The position numbers and the translations under genes are program-made. The notes under the pieces were generated by a model. That model searched no databases, had not been told where the DNA came from, and saw nothing but the letters and a program-made list of their open reading frames with translations. A DNA stretch of 64,000 nucleotides, taken from positions 4,735,784-4,799,783 of the forward strand of contig CP136066.1 in NCBI GenBank assembly GCA_032622095.1. The letters run 5' to 3'. Positions 45,860 through 56,517 of the stretch are shown here, piece by piece (position 1 is the first letter of the stretch; every line of letters begins with the position of its first letter). The stretch comes from Siphonodentalium dalli. Lineage: Eukaryota; Mollusca; Scaphopoda; Gadilida; Siphonodentaliidae.

Positions 45860-46125
45860 TATTAGGTATGTGGATGGAGTTACCATTAACCTCACATCCT
45901 TATATTGGTTATGCGGATGGGGTCATCATTAAACCTCACATCCTTATATTGGTTATGTGGATGGGGTTATCATTAAACCTCACATCCTTATATTGCAGGT
46001 TATGTAGATGGGTTATAATTAAACCTCACATCATTAGATTGGTTATTTATATGGATTTATCATTATACCTCACATCCTTATATTGGTTATTTAGATGGAG
46101 TTATCATTATACCTCACATCAGTGT
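45860..46125 (+). repeat. 44-bp tandem repeat, 6 copies
   Basis: CCTCACATCC recurs at about 45890, 45934, 45978, 46024, 46068 and 46112. The unit also has TTATATTGGTTATGTGGATG. The 109-codon frame 45838-46167 is a shadow of it. Confidence 0.9.
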
Positions 46126-46299
46126 GTTGGGGATTTTGGTATTGACTTGGGACCTTTGTTTTGGTGAGTTTGAAGCCCGTTTACATTTCGAAATATTGTC
46201 AGTTTTGTATCGTCTGCAGTGGAACTCGGCATGTTGAAGCAAACGTTACAACGCATTGCACCGTTATGATTTTGACATTGTTGAACAGAAGAGAAATAC

Positions 46300-46930
46300 A
46301 GAATACAAATCAGTATCAAATAATAAAATGTATACGTAACAAGTCTATAATACAAATGAAAAAATTGGGGAGGGGTGGGCGATACGGGGAAATATGGGTT
46401 GATACCGATATAGATTTGAAGAGCGATAATGACCAATGTTGATATATTATGCATATCCACTCTATTGTTGCGACAAGGCTATAAAATAGGGGGTGTCAGA
46501 ATCTTAGTTATCTCTATATAGTGCCAGAATAGTTATTTATCGGCTTCTATAGTGGTACAATGCAAATTAGAATCAAATTATAAAATATGTATATAACATC
46601 ACTATACCGATGAAAAAAAAAATAATAATTTGGGCCGGGATTAGATGTAATACCACAGACATAAGTATTGATCACATGATAAAAATATGTACATAACTCG
46701 ACTATACCGATGAAAAAATAATAAATTGGACAGGGATTAGAGGTTGGGTTGGTTACATGTGGATAATTGGATATGCGGTTAATACCGATGAAACGATATA
46801 AATTAGTAGAGCGATAAAGACCAATGTTGACACTTAGTCAAGCTATGTGGGGAAAATAGGGGTTGATACGATAGACCGAAATAAATTTGTCGAGTGATAG
46901 TGACCAATGTTGACATATAAAGTAACGTGA
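46300..46930 (+). repeat. Degenerate interspersed repeats of about 100-200 bp
   Basis: ACTATACCGATGAAAAAA, GACAGGGATTAGA-like and GAGCGATAATGACCAATGTTGA recur three to four times in changing order. An old, rearranged tandem array. Confidence 0.6.
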
Positions 46931-47035
46931 CTGTACTGTCGCACAATTATCAGGTAGAAATTGTAAAATAAGTACCCTGGTGTCCAATATGGAGCACTTC
47001 AGAAAACATTCACAGGGCCCTAAAATTTATTTAAC

Positions 47036-47850
47036 ACAGGATTTCCTATTCAAATCGATTTATGTGGATAAAACTCTTATTTTTCAAAATTTTAAGCTGA
47101 GACGTGGTGTGTCTGAGTGAAATATTTATATATTCCTAAAATGACAGGTTCCGGCACATAGTTATGTTTTAGATGGCAGACAGAATTTTGTTCGATGATA
47201 AAATTTTAATATAGGATTTGCCATTCAAAACGATTTATGTCCATAAAACTCTTATTTTTCAAACTTTTAAGCTGAGACTTGGTATGTTTGAGTGGAATAC
47301 TTATATATTCCTAAAATGACAGGGTCCATTACGTAATTATGTTTTAGATGGAAGAAATGAATTTTTTTCGATGATAAATTTTAACATGGGATTGTGACAT
47401 CATTGGCCCATTCAAATCGATTTATGTCGATAAAACTGTTATTTTTCAAAATTTTAAGCTGAGACTCGGTGTTTCTGCGTGGAATACTTATATATTCCTA
47501 AAGCCGCTTTCACACATGTCCGTTTCTGCGTTCCTTGCCTTTCTAATATTTTAACGCATCCGGAAAACGCATCGGTCAAAACAGTGATAATATCACTGGG
47601 TCTTTCTCACATGTGCGTTTGCCGGATGCGTTTCTTTTTTTCATGTCTCGGACTTGAAATGCTGCATTAAAGCATACACAAACATGTGTGGCTAGCTTCA
47701 CTATTTCAACCGATGCGTTAAAATATTAGAAACGCAAGGAAATGCATCCGAGAAACGGACATGTGTGAAAGCGGCTTAAAACGGCAGGGTCCAGCACGTA
47801 ATTATCTTTTAGATGGAAGAAATTGATTTGTTTCGATGATAACAATCCAG
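47036..47850 (+). repeat. Tandem repeat, about 175-187 bp x 3-4
   Basis: CAAATCGATTTATGTGGATA, TTTTTCAAAATTTTAAGCTG, TATATTCCTAAAATGACAGG and TTATGTTTTAGATGGAAG recur in order; TTCCTAAA lies near 47133, 47308 and 47495. The third unit is interrupted by the MITE at 47502-47776. Confidence 0.85.
47502..47776. mobile_element. PIF/Harbinger-like MITE with TAA target duplication
   Basis: A 275-bp element with termini AGCCGCTTTCACACATGTCC and its reverse complement, flanked by TAA at 47499-47501 and 47777-47779. Removing the element and one TAA gives CCTAAAACGGCAGGGTCC, which matches CCTAAAATGACAGGGTCC in the neighbouring unit of the tandem repeat. Internal CGGATGCGTTTCT-like motifs form further inverted repeats. 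The TWA target is typical of PIF/Harbinger elements. No transposase is present. Confidence 0.9.
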
Positions 47851-48029
47851 CGTAAACCAGCGTAAACAAATTAAACAATCAGTTTCTCAAGTGTCGTTTT
47901 GGTCAAAATGTCAAGATGTATTTAGATAGAATTATTGAGAGAATTTGACAGATTATGGTGCATTTTGAGAGAATCGAGTGGAGAAAACGTTTGCTTCAAA
48001 CACGCGAATTCTGCCAATTACAGTCTCAG

Positions 48030-48175
48030 ACGATTGGATTGGATTGGATTGGATTGTTTATTTGCACAAATTAAATACATAATACACAAACATAATAATA
48101 TATCTTTCAAATTTGCACAGGAGCGGCATGGCCAATGCAGGCCGTCTTCCTGCCGCCCCTTATACATAATAGAGA
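48030..48175 (-). mobile_element. Probable LINE or SINE 3' end with (GGATT)n tail
   Basis: A (GGATT)5 run precedes TGTTTATTTGCACAAATTAA and a GC-rich part with GGCATGGCCAATGCAGGCCG. 5-bp tails next to a conserved 3' region are typical of CR1-like elements read on the minus strand. The coding part is absent. Confidence 0.45.
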
Positions 48176-50191
48176 ATAAGCAGATGGCGATCATATTGTT
48201 GTGTGACAATCGAGATGTTGCATGAGGGTCAGCTGTTGAAATAATGTGTTGTTAAAATTTTGGGGTTGTGTTATATATATCCAACTTTGTTCGGGCACTG
48301 CCTCTGTCAGAATCAGATTGACAACACATTGAACAAATGCAGGCCTGAAACTCACCTTTTTGGGAGGTAAATCCAATAAATTAGATATCAAAACAATCCT
48401 TCCTAAGCACATTCAAAGATATCCCGCAAGATTTTAATATCTTAGGACACAGAAACAGTCAAAATGAATAAATTTAAATCAGCTTCCGAGATGAAGCGAG
48501 ACATGTACATGTGTACGATTTGATTTTGAGGCGCCTTGTTTACGATGACGTCATTTGCGTTGCTTCCCAACCTTAACCCCTTCCACTCTCAACGACATTT
48601 CAATTGGTTGAAATTAAAAAGTTCTCAAGTTCCAGCTCAACCCGAATCTAGTTACTCAATTGGTAGAAATACTTTAAAAGTACATTTTAGTTTTATCAGT
48701 TTTAACTATAATTGTATTAACGATATGAGCTCAACATCATAATATGAAACTGTTTATGGCAGTGTTATCCAAACGTGTGCTTTGATAATGATTATAATTT
48801 TATTTTCCGATCAAACGTCAGTGAAGCTCAGCAGAAACGCATGGGCGCTAGTTCAATTCAGCAGAAACGTATGAGCTCCTACGATCATAGTACCACCCAC
48901 GGGCCACGGCTGTGCCGTGTCGGTCAGTGGGTGAAAAATCAAATATTTAAACAAACTAGACTCTACCATAACATAAACCTCCTCAGCAACATGCTAATTC
49001 CATGATATATGATAAGACTCTGAATTGGTTAACAAAACAGAACGAAAACGGGAAATTCTGACTTGACAGGTATTTTCAGATAGAAAATCAGTTGGGTGGG
49101 TTAAGTTTTTAGAAATGTCTCGGATTGTTGGATATCATTGCTTGTGATGTTGGTATTAATAAATCAGGTATGTAATGATGAAAATGTTGATGCACCAATA
49201 AGAGCTTCATACCAAAAAATGAAAATTTTATAGGAAATCTTCTGGAATTTAAAAAAAAAAAGCACTGCAATTTATGCATTTGTTTGGCTTTTTCGTGAAA
49301 TTTTCACAAAATGTTTTGGGATAATATAACTTTTTGCACATTATAAATGTTTAGCAACCCAGATAGAATAAATATCTAATATTCAAGTTTATTTTATTCA
49401 ACATTTGTCTTATTTTATTGGTTTTCCTGATTATACTCAAATTTGCAGGTCAAAATCACCAAAAAGGTAAACAAAAATATATTTTCCACATGTTCCGACC
49501 TGGATACCTCAATGTTTTAAAACCCCATGGGACACGGATAATTGGAGATAGTGTCAAAAGTTCTACTCTTTCATGTGACACTACCCTCATCTGGGGGCCG
49601 GTCTACATGTACATATGTCTCGATCTCTCGATATATCTGTTTGTCTCTACACTTTCATTCATTGTCATGCCAAAACCTATCTTTTTTCCATGTATAGTAA
49701 TATTGATAATTCATTTGAGCAAAACATTAAAACAGTCCAACCATTCCCGCTTCATTCATTCATTCATACTTATTGAAGGTGTGGTATCGAATTTACCAAA
49801 TATAGCATGAGATTTAACAAAAGCAAGTTTTTGTTGTCGAATCATCGGTATCCATATAATTATGTTACTTCCCACACCACTGCACCAACGATAAAACATA
49901 CCCTGTCTTTAATGCTATCACGGATGGTTCTGGCAATTTTCCCTCGAAACAAATTGTATAGCCATGACCAGAATGAACCTCGTATTTTGACGCTTACAGA
50001 TCCAGGATTGCAGTAACATCCACCCGCATAAATGGTCGGGCGGCCGAGTCCGTCCTTACCTGTCGAAGGAAATGCATTTATTAATGTTCAACGAAGAATT
50101 ATTCGGATATAACATGGTTAATAGAACATATTGAAATCACATGAGCTAAATCGATGGTTCTTATATCAGCGATCTGGCGACAAAAGTTCAC
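48176..50191. other. Unannotated intronic sequence
   Basis: Between the repeat at 48030 and the exon at 50192. The 130-codon plus frame 49418-49810 and minus frame 48191-48412 lack recognised domains or splice sites. Confidence 0.4.
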
Positions 50192-50301
50192 GCACGGGAA
50201 GCATTGTTTGTTATTGAATATATTCAGCACGGTTTTCTCGATTATTCTAAAGTTTTCTGAAAAGGGAGCAAAAAATTCAGCGATCATTCTACGTTCAGCT
50301 T
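50192..50301 (-). CDS. BPI/LBP-like exon, first barrel (AEFFAPFSENF helix)
   Basis: A 110-bp exon reading AERRMIAEFFAPFSENFRII then EKTVLNIFNNKQCFPC. It fits the amphipathic helix that in the family starts W-(L/I)-x-x-L-F-x-x-x-I and ends x-x-Q-x-C. The acceptor CACTTTAG/AA has a poor pyrimidine tract; its two leading bases join the single A left by the exon at 51513-51575 (Lys). The donor is uncertain: TGC/GTGAAC at 50191 gives phase 0 as needed by the exon at 41057, whereas CCC/GTGCGT four bases upstream would break the frame. The CFPC before MCKM is not usual for the family, so the true 3' border may differ. Confidence 0.7.
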
Positions 50302-50655
50302 CTAAAGTGCACGGCTGGCCCACCCTCCCACACAAATTAATAAATTAGATATTCGCATGCATCAATACATATAAGAATATATATTGCATAAATGTATAAA
50401 TTAATTGTATGACACATGTTTAGTACTACATGCCTCTATGCGATTATGGTATTATATGATTGTATATAATGTACACGACGTAATAGCGTTGTCCCGTCTT
50501 TATAGATTAAACACTTTGTTTCTATAATTCGTAGTTTTTGTTCGATAAATCATTTATCTTTGTTCGAGAGAAACGAGTTAAAACATAATATTAAATATAA
50601 CCTCATACGTGGTAAACCTATGTAACACTCGCCAGAGTGGTTTATCGTATAGACA
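50302..50655. other. Unannotated intronic sequence
   Basis: AT-rich with no recognised element. Confidence 0.4.
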
Positions 50656-50813
50656 CTATACACATTTCACATGCAGGCAACAGGAGATATGGTCCCAGTC
50701 GTTCTGACAAAAATGATCCAAACATGAATTTGTATTTATTATCTGGCTCGCATCATCTGTAGAGCGATTGTCAATACGGTTCACACACGCGGCATTAATG
50801 ACACGTTCACAAT
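50656..50813 (-). CDS. Possible alternative terminal exon, Cys-rich
   Basis: A 158-bp segment from acceptor TATTAATTATTTAG to a TAG stop. It reads ERVINAACVNRIDNRS, then SCLDHFCQNDWDHISCCLHV and KCV, with eight Cys including a leading DC. Its two leading bases are phase-compatible with the exon at 51513-51575 (1 in 3 by chance), so splicing to it would give a truncated protein of the first barrel with a Cys-rich tail. No family was recognised. It could also be the last exon of an unrelated gene nested in the intron, or chance. Confidence 0.25.
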
Positions 50814-51512
50814 CTAAATAATTAATAAATACACACGTGTGCCCCACACGTATAGTATGGTCGTGCTATCCCAATATGGGCGTCCACGGAAAAGTATTGG
50901 TAGAAAAGCAAATTTGGTATTGTATTATGCCGGAAAGTCCTTTGTATTACATATCCAAACTCTGATAACATTCGCTTTGTGAAAACTTCGTTCTCAAAGC
51001 AAGATGACGGCCAGCATGGTTGTCGATATTACTGTAATATTATTACATCAACACTCTCACTAAATGTGCCCCCAACGACCACAGCGCTGTATCCCATAAT
51101 AACACACACCCACTACATTAATTTCTTATATTTATATAGCTTTCTGATAATTAATTTTCACAAAAACTGAGTGTATTCTTATATATTTTCACAAAATCTG
51201 CCGATAATTTGATACTTGCCAACGCAGCACATTAAACCAGTCGAGTATAAGATCACCAAGCACTTAGCAATGACAATATGATCAATATAAATAACTGGCT
51301 TCAAATGCAATTTGGCGGAAATTTGAAATAACGCCCAATTATTATGATGACCTCTTTTGATGCCATTTGGCTCTCAAATGGGGTAATTGGTGGACTTCCA
51401 GCTTAATAGTTTTCTCAGTCGGATAAAACAACAAATTATTCATCAATACAGACGTGGGCATTAGAACTTGGACGTACGGATATCCAAGTACCATGGACAT
51501 ATACGTACTCAC

Positions 51513-51575
51513 TGCCGTTTAAATCACTATCTGATACCAGGTTGTGATAGTGACAGTTTCGAATAAATTCCAGAA
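51513..51575 (-). CDS. BPI/LBP-like exon, first barrel (first conserved Cys)
   Basis: A 63-bp exon reading LEFIRNCHYHNLVSDSDLNG, with two leading and one trailing base of split codons. In BPI/LBP the matching segment holds the first of two Cys that form the only disulphide (xxCxxxIxxVxVxF); here it is NCHYHNLVSDSDL. Acceptor TTGTTTTGTCACCACAG and donor GGCA/GTGAGTACG are strong. Only this frame is open and it is the phase that the exon at 52276-52349 demands. Peptide similarity alone is weak; position and phase support it. Confidence 0.75.
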
Positions 51576-52275
51576 CTGTGGTGACAAAACAATTACACCA
51601 TGACCAGATGATGAAAATTACTAACGATAGTGACTGTAATAGACGTCAAATCATAGAATCAATCCACATATTTTCTTTGACTGTCATATAGTATCACGCC
51701 TATTAAGAACAATACAGTGTTGGTTGGACACCAACATACCAGATTTCTAACTTAGAGCATATTAACATATTGTTTTGCGTTTCGTCGGAAAAGAGCGCCA
51801 ATACCAAAACATTATTTTAATTATACTTAAACGTAGTATATTTATAAAACAAAATTTATTTATCTTTGAGAGACTTTTTGAACGTATTAGTAAGCCGATC
51901 TCATATAGGAACGACTAATGTATACATATACGATATGTCGTTGCAATTTAAAGATTTAACCCCGTATCTCAATAAGGCAACCAATGCAATTATGATACAG
52001 ACCCCATAACACTCAATACAAGAACTGGAACCAGACACCGATCCATAATTTGACATTTGTTTTAATGGTATATGTGTACGCAAACTGACATGCCAATATA
52101 CATGTTTTGACAGACGGAGGTATTCGGTTCTGGTGTTGCTCTATGTTCGCCCCATTTGTGATGTCACTATAATTATTAAAATGATATGTTTTCTTACATA
52201 TATGCTTATATGACATCACTGTATATAGTGTACAAACTTATAAAAATAAAAACAATGGTAACAGTTCAAACTCAC

Positions 52276-52349
52276 CGATGTTGAGTGATAAACTAAATGA
52301 TAGACCAGACAAATTCAAATCGAAATAACCACTGTCTCTCACGTAGAAA
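52276..52349 (-). CDS. BPI/LBP-like exon, first barrel (DSGYFDLNLSGLS)
   Basis: A 74-bp exon reading FYVRDSGYFDLNLSGLSFSL then SLNI. The family consensus at this place is x-I-x-D-S-G-x-F-D-L-S-V-x-G-I-S-I-S-V-x-L-x-L-G, a beta-strand of the N-terminal barrel, so the match is close. Acceptor TTGTTCTTCTCTTACAG and donor ATCG/GTGAGTTT are near perfect. It takes one leading base from a phase-2 exon upstream, which the tentative exon at 55511-55572 would supply. Confidence 0.88.
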
Positions 52350-52670
52350 CTGTAAGAGAAGAACAACATTATCGAGCTTCAGCCACGCTTACGTGTGACG
52401 TGTAATGTGTGTTGTCATTGTCAGTGGAGGTCACGGGACTCACATCATCATTGCGCCTACACGTACACGGACCATACATTTAGAAGTATTGTGTCCAACG
52501 TGTGGGTTTGACTCCGTAAAATCAACTGACAGTTCCGGCTATATGTGAATGGAATCATCTGACTGTTCCGGCTATGTGAATGGAATGTCGTCACAACACA
52601 CGGGGCAATATGCGTGTCAAACATTCCAAAACATATTTATTGGAAATATTTGTAATACTGGTGGTATTAG

Positions 52671-52926
52671 TTATCCAACAGAAGGACCCTGTGCCACTGC
52701 ATTCCCTTATATATTTTTCCCTTATATATTTTTTAGGCCAATGCATTCTCTTATATATGCGAGGCGACCTATGGTCGACTCGCATATATAAGAGAATGCA
52801 TTGGCACAGGGCATAACTGTAACCATCACAGTGTGGTCAATGAGCCGGTTCCAATGATATCCATATTTGTATGGTTTTATTGAGACAGACCCAAGATCAT
52901 TTAGGCTGTTGCAGCTAACCATTAAC
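52671..52926. mobile_element. TTAA-type piggyBac-like MITE, copy 3 (truncated ends)
   Basis: Same orientation as the copy at 4687. The left end starts inside the terminal repeat (TTATCCAACAGAAGG). The palindrome at 52737-52805 is identical in core to copy 1, followed by CATAACTGTAACCATCACAG and CCATATTTGTATGGTT. The right terminus with GGCCGGTTTTGGCC is deleted. A damaged extra palindrome start (GTGCCACTGCATTCCCTTAT) precedes the intact one, as in copy 2. Confidence 0.85.
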
Positions 52927-53399
52927 CAAGATCGTTATTGGCGTCGTTTTAGAAACACCAGCGCAGACATTATCATATCTTTCAAAAATATAAGTGTTCT
53001 TGAATGTTTCATACACACTGTTTTTTCCCAAATAGCTCGGATTTAGCCAAACACCGCGAAAATTTTAAATTTAGAAAAAATAACGGTATTGTTTCGTAAA
53101 GGTATCGGTTTGTCCTACCCGCATCATAGCAAATCAGCAGGACCACCAGCACCATAGCATATTAGCAGGACCACCTGACCATGGGCGGTAAAATCATCTG
53201 ACTGTTCCGGCTTTGTGAAAGGAATGTCACAACAACACACGGTGCAATTTAAAAACGTAGGTGTGGCTGAACCTACACTGTAAGAAATAATTTACTATGA
53301 ACAATTGTAATTAAAAACACACGAGACACATTTATAAGACAATTGTTATGTTTTAGTAAAACACACATGTTTTAAAAATATATCAACAGTGTTTATATA

Positions 53400-53640
53400 A
53401 AAACCATGGCACAGCGTTTTATAATAAACACGCCATCCAATTGTGAATAACCATTACCAAACGTCATATAGAGTTTTAAAATAAACACTCCGTTCCATTA
53501 CGAATAAATAATCGTGTTTATACCAAACGTCATATAGAGTTTTAAAATAAACACTCTGTTCAATTATGAATAAATAAACGTGTTTATATTAAAACATGTT
53601 ATAGCGTTTTGTAGTAAACACTCAACATGTTTATTTTCCA
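53400..53640 (+). repeat. Tandem repeat, about 56-63 bp x 4
   Basis: AGAGTTTTAAAATAAACACT with AATTATGAATAAATAA and GTGTTTATA recurs near 53414, 53470, 53533 and 53592, with decay at the edges. Confidence 0.8.
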
Positions 53641-54045
53641 GACCCACTTAATAAGCATTATGACGTGGGTTATTATTATGCAAATAAACACCCGATTTTT
53701 TATAAATATTTTATTCTCAAGAACAAATTCCGGTACAATTAAACATATTGTTCAACATCTTATCATAAATGTTTGTTGGTTAACTCGTGTTTTAGTTGGT
53801 CGTCAATTTGATAAAGGGCCTGTTTGTTCTTAAATTCGTGGAACTAGGTTGTTTCGAACTAGTTCAATGTGATCCCCATTAGCATGAAAATAACTGGTCG
53901 ACGTTGAATGAAAGCTTGGTTATGCTTTATGTGGAATATTATATTCATTTATAATTAAAGATGGCATTTGTTCGCTGAGATTGAGATTCGTTTTATGTTT
54001 GACTCCACTTATTATTAATTTTCGTTTTTTAATTCAACTTGTTCC
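53641..54045. other. Unannotated intronic sequence
   Basis: No recognised element; the 68-codon plus frame at 53627 is repeat-derived at its start and has no domain. Confidence 0.4.
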
Positions 54046-54267
54046 TCAGCCTTTATAGGACGAGAGCTGCACTGCTGCAGCATTAACGACCCTGTGCCAT
54101 TTGCTATCTTGTTTATGCGAGTCTAACATGGAGCCTAGCATATATAAGATAATGCATTGGCTTACAATGTCAAGGTAAATACTGTTAGGCCATTATATTA
54201 TCGTATATATGCGAGGCTCCCTATGGGTTTTCGAAAAATTTCTGGAAGCTCCATTTATGGAATTAGG
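54046..54267. mobile_element. Old TTAA-type MITE with two decayed palindromes
   Basis: Left end CCTTTATAGGACGAGAGCTG; right end GGAAGCTCCATTTATGGAA. Between them are GCATTAACGACCCTGTGCCA, two palindrome remnants and the linker CTTACAATGTCAAGGTAAAT. The layout is the same as 57999-58160 and 11836-12160. Target sites are decayed. Confidence 0.7.
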
Positions 54268-55510
54268 GAATAATCCATAAATGTCTCAAATAACTTATAA
54301 TGGCATGAGTCGTGGGTTTCATGTAAATTCATAATTATAATATTTAAAGTAACGTGGTTTCTGGTAAATCCATTGTGAGAATATTTAAAGTCATGTGGTT
54401 TCTTTTACTTCAGTGCTATTAATTATACAATGTTCTGATAAATCATGTGAATAGTTCCTTATATGTGAAAATGTACATGAACAAAAACGGCAGTGATTAT
54501 TTATGTGTGTTCCAATTCCTGGTAGTTCCCGTGTAGTTCCAGATATATAATCCAATGATACTTTATTTCAAGTTATACAGTATAGACCCTATTGTATGCT
54601 AAACTCCTATATATATCCTATATTTCGTTCCATGTGTATCGATGTATATTCTGCAAAATGGCTCTGAATCCCATATGTGGAGAGAAGTGATATTTTATTC
54701 TTCTGCACCTGTGTTGTGTGTACAAGATGGCTTATCATCACATCACTGATGGAATGTCTGTGGAAGCCTGCGCTTCATAATATTTAAATCATAGTTTCAA
54801 ATCTCAGCTCATGACGTTACAACTCGTGTGCTCCCCCAGACCTCCTTGTGTATACAATAACCTAATATCTCGCCAACTTCCCCGACACATGTAATATTGT
54901 CTGGTCATACAGAATCGTGAAACAACGAATATTTAAAAATAATTAAACATTAGTGGAAGTCTCTGAAAAGCAAACAGCAATATAGCGATCATATTCAGAC
55001 CGTTCAAAACCCGGGAACTTTTTGATATTCCGACCTGTGTTGACAGGGTACTTTATAACATTGAAACACTAATGCATGGAACATTGAATTGATTAATACA
55101 CGAGAGAAATTCCACCATTGTAAGAGACGCAAATCAAAATCGCCACCGAAGTCACTTAAATGATACAATCGCGAGATGTTAACCTTTACCAACCTGTGCG
55201 TGCATGACATATAAATAATACCCGGTCAGTAATAATGATTTTAAAATAAAGGGTTTGAAAAATATGTGCTGCTTTAAATTTTGTTTCGCCAGCCACCAAA
55301 ACTGATTCTATGTGCTTGCAGCTCAAAATGATACATTTATATCCATGGAAATTTCCAAATCATTTAAAAGTTATTCACGGAGAGAGTTTGAAGATTTGAT
55401 AGTGTCACCCCATCCATTTGAGATGACACATATGCAACTATATCCTTTTAATTTCGATATAGAGCGGCTATATATGTATTACTTCTTGCTAACACCATAA
55501 ATAAACTTAC
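54268..55510. other. Unannotated intronic sequence
   Basis: No element or exon that I can support. The minus frame 55004-55210 contains FGGDFDLR, slightly reminiscent of the BPI strand, but it lies between two phase-matched exons without matching phase and I do not call it. Confidence 0.35.
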
Positions 55511-55572
55511 CTTATTTTTACGATACTACACCATCCCAGAAGACTGCTATTATATGAATAATTCATTGAGTT
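55511..55572 (-). CDS. Tentative BPI/LBP-like exon before DSGYFDL
   Basis: A 62-bp segment reading NSMNYSYNSSLLGWCSIVKI plus two bases. Donor AATAAG/GTAAGTTT is excellent; the acceptor GTGATGTTTAG is acceptable. Its two trailing bases complete a Ser codon with the exon at 52276-52349, and GW lies 14 residues before DSG's Gly, as does the conserved G-x-W in invertebrate BPI proteins as I recall them. The peptide itself is not diagnostic. It may be an intron sequence that happens to fit. Confidence 0.35.
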
Positions 55573-55799
55573 CTAAACATCACATACAAATATACACAGT
55601 AAACATGCACTATGCAGAGCGTGATTTAAATGAGGCCAAAATAAACTGGCTTGCTATGCATGGTAACATAGAACAGCGTTATATTACATCCAACGGTCGT
55701 TGAATCCTACCATAGCAAGCATATTGTATTACAGCAGACAATTTGATAGATACATCATTAGCCGGTATTGCGTATTCATAAACAGCGATGTTTTAAAAT

Positions 55800-56232
55800 C
55801 CTTGTTCAACCGATTTAGGTTGTCTTTTGTCTATAACATGATGGGATTCAAAAACAAATTTGTTAAAGGCATTTCAGCCCCGTTAGTTTTGAGGCATGTA
55901 TATTCTGTTGATATATAATTTCATCATTGTGCGGTCGAAACATCCACAGCGGTCTTGAAACAATAAACTTTTCTGGTTTTTGCATTTTTATGTATAGGAT
56001 GCACCAAAAAAGAAGATAACAAGTCAAATGTCATTAAAACATAGAAAAATCTGGTGTATACATCGAAATTGAGTACAAATTTCGGGATTGAAAAAAGACC
56101 GCACAATGATGAAACTGTATATCGATCGAATATACATGTCTCAAAATTATCGGGGCGGAAATGCCCTTTTCAACAATTTTTTCAATCCCATCATTTTATA
56201 AACAAAAGACAACCTAAATCCGTTGAACAAGG
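55800..56232. mobile_element. Inverted-repeat element with about 150-bp arms
   Basis: CCTTGTTCAACCGATTTAGG then TTGTCTTTTGT, ATGATGGGATT and CATCATTGTGCGGTC on the left are mirrored at 56095-56232. The middle (about 55940-56090) is unique. No transposase and no clear target duplication; DNA transposon class unknown. The plus frame 55700-55918 and minus frame 55924-56106 are shadows. Confidence 0.85.
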
Positions 56233-56369
56233 AGAGGTGCTAACAATTAAATCGCAAGCTAACTAGTTGTGACTGGCGTGCAAAAATTAGGCAGACCCGA
56301 TTTCGTCTGCATAAATTCGCGATCTGCCTAATGATGGTCAATGGTCCGCCTAATGCTTACTCTACACAG

Positions 56370-56370
<1 letters not shown>

Positions 56371-56401
<31 letters not shown>
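56371..56401 (+). repeat. (TA)n microsatellite
   Basis: About 15 TA dinucleotides in a row; a shorter TA-rich run is at 56505-56518. Confidence 0.95.
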
Positions 56402-56403
<2 letters not shown>

Positions 56404-56517
56404 TGAAATGTTTCCATTTATGGGGTTTTTAATATATAACCTAGTTATGTGGCGTCTTCACAGAACCAAGTTATGGGGATATATATAATGATATGCAAAT
56501 GATATGTATATATATAT

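Larger units (their letters stand above)
4526..55572 (-). other. BPI/LBP/CETP-family gene locus (about 51 kb, multi-exon)
   Basis: This is the gene-level view of the exons listed separately. Proteins of this family are secreted or lipid-binding, with two BPI barrels; in molluscs and vertebrates several bind lipopolysaccharide and act against Gram-negative bacteria. I infer the family from the ordered peptides: DSGYFDLNLSG, a Cys segment, AEFFAPFSENF, MCKMATKAVN, LDYRLTSNPWF, HK/GEV, RMVYMWMTDYV, LPTNDRLVLST and LLILPKLN. Exon borders are AG/GT and phases agree across all six joins between neighbouring found exons. The N-terminus with signal peptide, one exon between 15.4 and 11 kb, one between 10.8 and 4.6 kb and the last exon(s) below 4.5 kb were not found. 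No promoter or polyadenylation site could be assigned. Introns are unusually large and full of mobile DNA. The gene may continue outside the window. Confidence 0.85.

Noticed and set aside
49418-49810. 130-codon plus-strand ORF
   Set aside because: Hydrophobic and AT-biased, without motif, splice signals or balanced codon use; it fits chance in AT-rich DNA.
50146-50348. Plus-strand frame opposite the BPI-like exon at 50192-50301
   Set aside because: It is the antisense shadow of the exon; the minus strand has the family match and phase agreement.
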